Made by a program: the position numbers and the translations under genes. Positions 58,747-64,000 of a stretch of DNA of 64,000 bases are shown piece by piece. Numbering within the stretch: position 1 is the stretch's first letter; each line of letters begins with the position of its first letter. Origin of the DNA: Halomonas lysinitropha (GTDB lineage Bacteria; Pseudomonadota; Gammaproteobacteria; Pseudomonadales; Halomonadaceae). The stretch lies in assembly GCF_902500215.1 (NCBI RefSeq), contig NZ_CABVOU010000033.1, positions 124,001 to 188,000 on the forward strand, written 5' to 3'. Under the pieces are notes generated by a model, which saw nothing but the letters and a program-made list of their open reading frames with translations, did no database searches and was not told where the DNA came from.

Positions 58747-58922
58747 CACTCGGGATGTGGGAGAGCGGGGATGCTCTTCCGGCAGGATGCAACGGGATGC
58801 GTGAAGTGATGCGCTTGGTACGGCAGGAGGCCGTTCCCGGGCAGGGAAGACATCACGGGAGTCGGGCGGAAGGAGCCGCTCGAGGATTGGCTGGGAGCGG
58901 GCGGCCTGCGGGTCGCCTTTTT
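58747..58922 (+). ncRNA. Candidate Csr/Rsm-family sRNA (RsmZ/CsrB-like) that would sequester CsrA/RsmA
   Basis: The stretch holds about 12 GGA trinucleotides in 176 nt, roughly three times chance expectation for this composition. Several sit in hairpin loops: GAGAGC-GGGGAT-GCTCTT (58761-58778), ACGGC-AGGAG-GCCGT (58820-58834) and GCGG-AAGGAG-CCGC (58866-58879). CAGGATG (58783-58789) equals the repeated CsrB motif. An intrinsic terminator ends it at 58922, separate from the eno terminator. A GacA-type box lies about 190 bp upstream, and fdxA is the neighbour, as for rsmZ in Pseudomonas. The 5' end is uncertain; TATGCC at 58735-58740 is a possible -10. Confidence 0.72.
58900..58922 (+). terminator. 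Intrinsic terminator of the candidate sRNA
   Basis: A 7-bp stem GGCGGCC/GGTCGCC (one G-U pair) with loop TGCG, followed by five T. Confidence 0.75.
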
Positions 58923-58953
58923 GCCGAGTGTTCTCCTTCTTCGCTCAGGGCAG

Positions 58954-58997
58954 AGACGACGGCGCCGGATGTCATGAGACATCCGGCGCCGTCGTCT
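58954..58997 (-). terminator. Long terminator hairpin after fdxA
   Basis: A perfect 20-bp stem (arms 58954-58973 and 58978-58997, loop ATGA) placed 23 bp after the fdxA stop on the minus strand and 31 bp beyond the end of the convergent candidate sRNA. The T-run is missing on the fdxA side (CTGCCC), while TTT follows on the plus side, so it may block both transcripts. Confidence 0.7.
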
Positions 58998-59020
58998 TTG
59001 GCTGTGACTGTGGCAGCGCT

Positions 59021-59344
59021 TCAGCGCTCGAGCAGTTCCAGCTTGCCCGGCTTGCCGTCCCACTCCTCGGCATCCTCCGGCGGGTCCTGTTTCTCGCTGA
59101 TATTGGGCCATACCTCGGCCAACTCGGCGTTGATCTCGAGAAACTGCTCCTGGCCCTCGGGTATCTCATCTTCCGCGAAGATCGCCTCGGCGGGGCACTC
59201 CGGCTCGCACAGGGCGCAGTCGATGCACTCGTCGGGGTGGATCACCAGGAAGTTAGGGCCTTCGTAGAAACAGTCCACCGGGCAGACCTCGACACAGTCG
59301 GTGTACTTGCACTTGATGCAGTTCTCGGTGACGACGAATGTCAT
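59021..59344 (-). CDS. fdxA: Seven-iron (3Fe-4S/4Fe-4S) ferredoxin FdxA
   Basis: The 107-residue protein starts '[20 protein letters not shown]' and is the Azotobacter/Pseudomonas-type 7Fe ferredoxin: the first cluster uses the Cys around CIKCKYTDC, with an altered spacing typical of a 3Fe-4S site, and '[18 protein letters not shown]' provides the second. The acidic C-terminal half is family-typical. It is an electron carrier whose partner is not known from sequence. The mutS-fdxA order matches Pseudomonas. An AT-rich palindrome lies 62 bp upstream. Confidence 0.94.
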   Translation of the reverse strand: MTFVVTENCIKCKYTDCVEVCPVDCFYEGPNFLVIHPDECIDCALCEPECPAEAIFAEDEIPEGQEQFLEINAELAEVWPNISEKQDPPEDAEEWDGKPGKLELLER

Positions 59345-59405
59345 GCCAGTCTCCCATTCTCTGGCCGTGGCGGAGCGCGGCCGGTAGTAGATGATCCATA
59401 TTCAG

Positions 59406-59429
59406 TTATAAGAAAAATCTTTCTTATAA
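59406..59429. promoter_or_regulatory. AT-rich 24-bp palindrome upstream of fdxA
   Basis: TTATAAGAAA, four central bases AATC, TTTCTTATAA: a perfect 10-bp inverted repeat in an otherwise GC-rich region, located between mutS and fdxA. TATAAT occurs at its right edge (plus strand 59425-59430). It looks more like an operator or promoter core than a terminator because no GC stem is present. I do not recognise the regulator. Confidence 0.5.
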
Positions 59430-59507
59430 TGTATAAAGTTTGATCGGGCCATTCTAGTCGTGGCGAGGGCAGCCTCGCAAGCGCCGCTCGGCGCCATTGT
59501 CGGCCAT

Positions 59508-62084
59508 TCACAGGGTCTTCTTCCAGCGGTAGAGCAGTTCCAGTGCCTGGCGGGGCGACAGCTCGTCGGGGTCCAGGCTGCCCAGCTGCTCGACCAGCGG
59601 ATGGGGCGTGCTGGCAAAGAGGTCGGCCTGCCGAGGTTCTCCTGCGTCCGCCGTGACGCCAGGCAGCCGGCTACCCTGGTCGATTTCCTGCTGCTCCAGG
59701 GTGGCGAGCTTCTCCTTGGCACGGGCAATCACGCCTTGGGGGACGCCGGCGAGCTGGGCGACCTGCAGGCCGTAGCTCTGGCTGGCCGGGCCGTCCTCGA
59801 CGCGGTGCATGAAGACGATTCCGTCGCGATGCTCCGCGGCCGTCAGGTGCACGTTGGCCACCCCCTCGGCCTGTTCGGCTAGCGCCGTCATCTCGAAGTA
59901 GTGGGTGGCGAACAGCGTGAAGGCACGGGTGCGGGTCAGGTGCTCGGCACTGGCCCAGGCCAGCGAGAGACCATCGAAGGTGCTGGTACCGCGGCCGATC
60001 TCGTCCATCAGCACCAGGCTTTCGTCGGTGGCATTGTGCAGGATGCTGGCGGTCTCGGTCATCTCTACCATGAAAGTGGAGCGCCCGCCGGCCAGGTCGT
60101 CCGAGGAGCCGATACGCGTGAAGATTCGGTCCACCGGCCCGATGATGGCGGTGTCCGACGGCACGAAGCTGCCGGTGTGGGCGAGCAACACGATCAGCGC
60201 CGCCTGGCGCATGTAGGTGGACTTGCCGCCCATGTTGGGGCCGGTGATGACCAGCATGCGTCGCGTATCGTCAAGCACCAGGTCGTTGGGCACGAAGGGT
60301 GTCTCGGTGACCTGTTCGACAACCGGGTGACGGCCGCCGCGGATATCGATGCCGGGCGACCGGGATAGCGTCGGGCGCACGAAGTCCAGGGTCCGGGCGC
60401 GCTCGGCGAAGGCGCACAGCACGTCCAGTGCCGCCAGTGCTCGCCCGGTGCCCTGAAGTGTGGCGAGTTCCACGTTCAGGGTGTCGAGCAGGCCGTCGTA
60501 GAGCAGCTTCTCCCGGGCCAGGGCGCGGGATTTGGCCGAGAGGGCCTTGTCCTCGAACTCCTTGAGCTCGGGAATGATGAAACGCTCGGCGTTCTTCAAG
60601 GTCTGGCGACGAATATAGTCCGCCGGGGCGTCCCGAGCCTGGGCCCGCGGGATCTCGATGTAGTAGCCGTGAACCCGGTTGTAGCCCACCTTGAGGCCAG
60701 GTAGCCCGGTGCGCTCGCGCTCACGGGTCTCCAGGCGAATCAGGTAGTCGCCGGCGTGCTCGGCGAGTCCCCGGTGCTCGTCGAGCTCGGCGTCGAAGGC
60801 CTCGGCGATCACCCCGCCGTCGCGGATCACCACCGGCGGGTTCTCCACCAGGGCGCGGGTCAGGGTATCGGCCAGCGCCGGGAAGGGGTGGATATGGCGC
60901 CGGAGCTCGTCCAGTGCGCTGCCCTCGCCGTAAGCCTGTAGCTCGGCCTGGAGACCGGGAAGGGCGATCAGGGCGTCGCGCAGGCGAGCCAGGTCGCGCG
61001 GTCGCGCGCTGTAGAGGGCCACCCGGGCCAGGATTCTTTCCACATCGCCGATCGCCTTGAGCGACTCGCGCAGAGGGGCGAAGCCTTCGTCGTCGAGCAG
61101 CAGTGCCACCGCCGCCTGGCGGCCTTCGACCTGAGCGCGGTCGCGCAGCGGACGATTGAGCCAGCGCTTGAGCAGCCTTGAGCCCATGGCTGTGGCGGTG
61201 GTGTCGAGCACGCTGGCCAGGGTATTGTCGGCGCTGCCGCCGAGGTTTATGTCGATTTCGAGATTGCGACGGCTGGCGGCGTCGATCACCACGGCATCAT
61301 CGCGACTCTCCACGCCGATGGCGGTGACATGGGGCAGGGCCGTGCGCTGGGTGTCCCGGGCATAGTCGACCAGCACGCCGGCCGCGGTGATGGCGGCTTC
61401 CAGGTGGGCACAGCCGAAGCCGCGCAGATCCTGGACCTGGAACTGGTCGCACAGGGTGCGCGTCGCGCTCTCGAGGTCGAACAGCCAATCGCTCTGGCGA
61501 CGCAGGCCGCGACGCCCCTCCAGGGCGGTCGGCAGGACCAGGCTTTCGGCCAGGAGCAGCTCGGCGGGATCGAGACGCTGCAGTTCGGCAAGCATCTCGC
61601 TTTCGCCCTCGACCTCCAGCACATTGAAACGGCCGCTGGAGAGTTCCAGCCAGGCCAGCCCCCAGCGCGCGCCGAGCGGGGCCACGGCGACCAGCAGGTT
61701 GTCGCGGCGGGCATCGAGCAGTGCCTCGTCATACAGGGTGCCGGGGGTGACGATCCTCACCACGCGGCGCTCCACCGGCCCCTTGCTGGTGGCCGGATCG
61801 CCGATCTGCTCGCAGATCGCCACCGATTCGCCGGCGGCCACCAGGCGCGCCAGATATCCTTCGGCGCTGTGGTAGGGCACGCCGGCCATGGGAATCGGTT
61901 GGCCCGCGGACTGGCCGCGCTGGGTCAGGGTGATGTCGAGCAGGGCGGCAGCGCGTCGTGCATCATCGAAGAACAGCTCGTAGAAATCGCCCATGCGATA
62001 GAAGAGCAGCACCTCGGGGTGCTCGCGCTTGATCTTCAGGTACTGGCTCATCATGGGGGTATGCTGGGCACTGGCCTGTGACAT
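59508..62084 (-). CDS. mutS: DNA mismatch repair protein MutS
   Basis: MutS recognises mismatches. The 858-residue length is typical (E. coli 853). The N-terminal mismatch-binding domain has the Phe-x-Glu motif in '[20 protein letters not shown]'. Connector, lever and clamp domains follow, then the ATPase with Walker A '[20 protein letters not shown]', '[19 protein letters not shown]' and Walker B '[20 protein letters not shown]'. The C-terminal region ends with a dimerisation/tetramerisation segment ('[19 protein letters not shown]'). It is divergent from pncC and recA, in the order known for Pseudomonas. Confidence 0.97.
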   Translation of the reverse strand: MSQASAQHTPMMSQYLKIKREHPEVLLFYRMGDFYELFFDDARRAAALLDITLTQRGQSAGQPIPMAGVPYHSAEGYLARLVAAGESVAICEQIGDPATSKGPVERRVVRIVTPGTLYDEALLDARRDNLLVAVAPLGARWGLAWLELSSGRFNVLEVEGESEMLAELQRLDPAELLLAESLVLPTALEGRRGLRRQSDWLFDLESATRTLCDQFQVQDLRGFGCAHLEAAITAAGVLVDYARDTQRTALPHVTAIGVESRDDAVVIDAASRRNLEIDINLGGSADNTLASVLDTTATAMGSRLLKRWLNRPLRDRAQVEGRQAAVALLLDDEGFAPLRESLKAIGDVERILARVALYSARPRDLARLRDALIALPGLQAELQAYGEGSALDELRRHIHPFPALADTLTRALVENPPVVIRDGGVIAEAFDAELDEHRGLAEHAGDYLIRLETRERERTGLPGLKVGYNRVHGYYIEIPRAQARDAPADYIRRQTLKNAERFIIPELKEFEDKALSAKSRALAREKLLYDGLLDTLNVELATLQGTGRALAALDVLCAFAERARTLDFVRPTLSRSPGIDIRGGRHPVVEQVTETPFVPNDLVLDDTRRMLVITGPNMGGKSTYMRQAALIVLLAHTGSFVPSDTAIIGPVDRIFTRIGSSDDLAGGRSTFMVEMTETASILHNATDESLVLMDEIGRGTSTFDGLSLAWASAEHLTRTRAFTLFATHYFEMTALAEQAEGVANVHLTAAEHRDGIVFMHRVEDGPASQSYGLQVAQLAGVPQGVIARAKEKLATLEQQEIDQGSRLPGVTADAGEPRQADLFASTPHPLVEQLGSLDPDELSPRQALELLYRWKKTL

Positions 62085-62227
62085 CGAATTCCTGCTCTGG
62101 CGAATGGCGGGGGTCTACGTCGGATGCGTCATGCATGTCGCTGACAAAGCCGTTATTGTACGGAAAAGTCACCGTGCACGCGCGGCCGACATCGGGTCGC
62201 TCGGTACGAATGTCCAGGAGTTGAACC

Positions 62228-62740
62228 ATGGCCACCCCTGTCTCCCGCCTGAACGATCTCGATCTCACGGTCCTCGCCGAGCGCCTGGGCGAACTGTGCC
62301 GCCAGCATGGCATCACGGTCACTGCGGCCGAGTCCTGCACCGGGGGCGGCGTGTCCAGCGCCATCACCGCCGTGGCGGGCAGTTCCGACTGGTTCGAGAC
62401 CGGCTACGTGACCTATGCCAATGGCGCCAAGGCTCGCCTGCTGGGCGTGCCGGAGGCGCTGCTGGCCGAGCATGGGGCGGTGAGCCGCGAGGTCGTCGAG
62501 GCGATGGTGGCTGGCGCCTGCCGCGACAGCGGCGCCGGGCTCGGCGTGGCAATCAGCGGGGTGGCCGGCCCCGGCGGCGGCAGCGCCGACAAGCCGGTGG
62601 GGACCGTCTGGCTGGCCTGGGGCGACACCGAGCGGGCCGAATCGGCCTGCCATCACTACGACGGCGAGCGTGCCGCCGTACGCGAGCAGGCGGTGCGCGA
62701 GGCGCTGATCGGCCTGGTGCGGCGACTGGAGCCACGCTGA
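62228..62740 (+). CDS. pncC: Nicotinamide-nucleotide amidase (CinA C-terminal domain family)
   Basis: The 170-residue protein is the stand-alone CinA C-terminal domain, which deamidates nicotinamide mononucleotide in NAD recycling. Diagnostic segments are '[20 protein letters not shown]', '[20 protein letters not shown]', '[20 protein letters not shown]' and 'VWLAWGD'. It precedes recA, the usual position in gammaproteobacteria; the gap of 130 bp contains the recA SOS box, so recA has its own promoter. Confidence 0.94.
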   Translation: MATPVSRLNDLDLTVLAERLGELCRQHGITVTAAESCTGGGVSSAITAVAGSSDWFETGYVTYANGAKARLLGVPEALLAEHGAVSREVVEAMVAGACRDSGAGLGVAISGVAGPGGGSADKPVGTVWLAWGDTERAESACHHYDGERAAVREQAVREALIGLVRRLEPR

Positions 62741-62802
62741 CCTCTGTCGGAACGCACCAACGTGGTCGCAGCGCTGGCCGCGTGGGGTTTTTTTCGCCAT
62801 AC

Positions 62803-62822
62803 TACTGTGCAGTCATACAGTG
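62803..62822 (+). promoter_or_regulatory. LexA (SOS) box of recA
   Basis: TACTGTGCAGTCATACAGTG contains CTGT, eight bases, ACAG, the core of the gammaproteobacterial LexA operator (CTGTN8ACAG), with TA flanking on the left as in the consensus. It lies 49 bases before the recA start, the normal position for LexA repression. Confidence 0.9.
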
Positions 62823-62870
62823 TTTACCGGCCATCGTTACCTTCATTCGCTATCTTTCAGGAGCTCCTCC

Positions 62871-63938
62871 ATGGCTAAGGACGAAAACCGCAGCAAGGCG
62901 CTCGACGCCGCCCTTTCCCAGATCGACCGTCAGTTCGGCAAGGGCACCGTGATGCGCCTGGGCGACACCCCGCGCGTGGTGATGCCCTCGGTCTCCACCG
63001 GCTCGCTGGGCCTGGACATCGCCCTGGGTATCGGTGGCCTGCCGCTGGGTCGGGTGGTCGAGATCTTCGGTCCCGAATCCTCGGGCAAGACGACCCTGAC
63101 CCTCTCGGTGATCGCCCAGGCCCAGAAGCAGGGAAAGACCTGCGCCTTCATCGATGCCGAGCACGCGCTCGATCCCAGCTACGCCGAGAAACTCGGCGTC
63201 AATCTCGATGATCTGCTGGTCTCCCAGCCGGACACCGGCGAACAGGCCCTCGAGATCTGCGACATGCTGGTGCGCTCCGGCGGCGTCGACGTGATCATCA
63301 TCGACTCGGTGGCGGCACTGACGCCGCGCGCCGAGATCGAGGGCGAGATGGGGGATTCCCACGTGGGCCTGCAGGCACGTCTGATGTCCCAGGCACTGCG
63401 CAAGATCGCCGGTAACATCAAGAACGCCAATTGCATGGTGGTCTTCATCAACCAGATCCGCATGAAGATCGGCGTGATGTTCGGTAGTCCCGAGACCACC
63501 ACCGGCGGCAATGCGCTCAAGTTCTACGCCAGCGTGCGCCTGGATATCCGCCGCACCGGCTCCGTCAAGCAGGGTGACGAGGTCACCGGCAACGAGACGC
63601 GGGTCAAGGTGGTCAAGAACAAGGTCGCGCCGCCGTTTCGCCAGGCGGAGTTCCAGATCCTCTACGGCAAGGGGATCTATCATGCCGGAGAGGTGGTCGA
63701 TCTGGGCGTGCAGTGCAAGCTGATCGACAAGGCGGGTGCCTGGTACAGCTATCAGGGCAACAAGATCGGTCAAGGCAAGGCCAATGCCGCCCAGTTCCTC
63801 GAGGACAATCCGGCGGTGATGGAAGAGATCGAGAGCCAGATCCGCGCCCAGTTGCTTGCCCCGGTGGAGCCCAAGAAGGAAGAGGCCGCCGACGAGGCGG
63901 TTACCACCGAGGTCGGCCGCGACGACGACCCGTCATAA
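62871..63938 (+). CDS. recA: Recombinase RecA
   Basis: RecA forms filaments on single-stranded DNA, catalyses strand exchange and triggers LexA self-cleavage. The ATG at 62871 (AGGAG ribosome-binding site) gives 355 residues starting '[20 protein letters not shown]'; the upstream in-frame start lies inside the SOS box and is rejected. Walker A is '[12 protein letters not shown]', and other motifs are '[18 protein letters not shown]' and '[20 protein letters not shown]'. The C-terminal tail is acidic, as usual. Confidence 0.98.
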   Translation: MAKDENRSKALDAALSQIDRQFGKGTVMRLGDTPRVVMPSVSTGSLGLDIALGIGGLPLGRVVEIFGPESSGKTTLTLSVIAQAQKQGKTCAFIDAEHALDPSYAEKLGVNLDDLLVSQPDTGEQALEICDMLVRSGGVDVIIIDSVAALTPRAEIEGEMGDSHVGLQARLMSQALRKIAGNIKNANCMVVFINQIRMKIGVMFGSPETTTGGNALKFYASVRLDIRRTGSVKQGDEVTGNETRVKVVKNKVAPPFRQAEFQILYGKGIYHAGEVVDLGVQCKLIDKAGAWYSYQGNKIGQGKANAAQFLEDNPAVMEEIESQIRAQLLAPVEPKKEEAADEAVTTEVGRDDDPS

Positions 63939-63941
63939 GCC

Positions 63942-64000
63942 ATGCTGGGCCAGCCCTCTGGCGGCGAGTCGTCGCCTCGTGACGATGCCATCCGCCTGCT
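63942..64000 (+). CDS. recX: RecA regulator RecX, N-terminal fragment (cut by window end)
   Basis: Just after the recA stop an ATG opens a frame 'MLGQPSGGESSPRDDAIRLL' that runs to the window edge. 'DAIRLL' resembles the first helix of RecX, which commonly follows recA and inhibits its filament. Only 19 complete codons plus two bases are visible and the ribosome-binding site is weak, so both start and identity rest mainly on context. Confidence 0.6.
   Translation, partial: MLGQPSGGESSPRDDAIRL

Noticed and set aside
58728..59267. Open frame of 179 codons across the candidate sRNA and fdxA
   Set aside because: Low-complexity Ser/Arg-rich translation that runs antisense through fdxA; the region is better explained by an RNA gene and its terminators.

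Overview
The window is a high-GC gammaproteobacterial chromosome segment made almost entirely of conserved core genes. Gene order (bamA-skp-lpxD-fabZ-lpxA-lpxB-rnhB-dnaE-accA-tilS; priA-argS-SPOR-hslVU; ubiE-ubiJ-ubiB-hisE-tatABC; pilMNOPQ-aroK-aroB-gltBD; pyrG-kdsA-eno; fdxA-mutS-pncC-recA-recX) resembles Pseudomonas. The combination of this synteny, the GC-rich third positions and several acidic proteins suggests a Halomonadaceae (Halomonas-like) bacterium; the family assignment is inference. I see no prophage, transposase, CRISPR array, rRNA or tRNA.

Layout: 1-11415 (+) carries outer-membrane biogenesis and lipid A genes, then rnhB, dnaE, accA and tilS. ppx (-) faces tilS. 13377-20195 (+) holds rho, ubiD, fre, folM, a tiny membrane protein, a two-leader-peptide attenuator region with a DAHP synthase, and a DUF3087 protein. 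hemB-ppk (-) and elbB (+) follow. 24438-36632 is one long minus-strand block: priA, argS, a SPOR protein, hslVU, a DUF971 protein, ubiE-ubiJ-ubiB, hisE and tatABC. rpmE and maeB (+) converge on mrcA (-). 41416-58517 (+) is pilMNOPQ-aroKB, gltBD, pyrG-kdsA and eno. fdxA and mutS (-) and pncC-recA-recX (+) close the window.

The most interesting signals lie between genes. (1) Between eno and fdxA there is a strong candidate Csr/Rsm-type regulatory RNA: a GacA/UvrY-like palindrome, about 190 bp later a GGA-rich stretch with several hairpins that show GGA in the loop, and an intrinsic terminator. Pseudomonads carry rsmZ beside fdxA. (2) The DAHP synthase is preceded by two tandem small ORFs, each with a cluster of Tyr/Trp/Phe codons, and an 11-bp terminator hairpin, which points to aromatic amino-acid attenuation. 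(3) A 100-bp interspersed repeat occurs three times, each 30-55 bp downstream of a stop codon, with paired compensatory changes showing conserved folding. (4) Smaller points: a structured hslVU leader, an AT-rich palindrome upstream of fdxA, a 9-bp direct repeat in the hemB/elbB gap, and the absence of trxA, hisI and a damX-like gene from positions they occupy in Pseudomonas.

Promoter calls are by-eye matches to sigma-70-like (one sigma-32-like) hexamers and are candidates only. Start sites were chosen from ribosome-binding sites, overlaps and remembered family N-termini.
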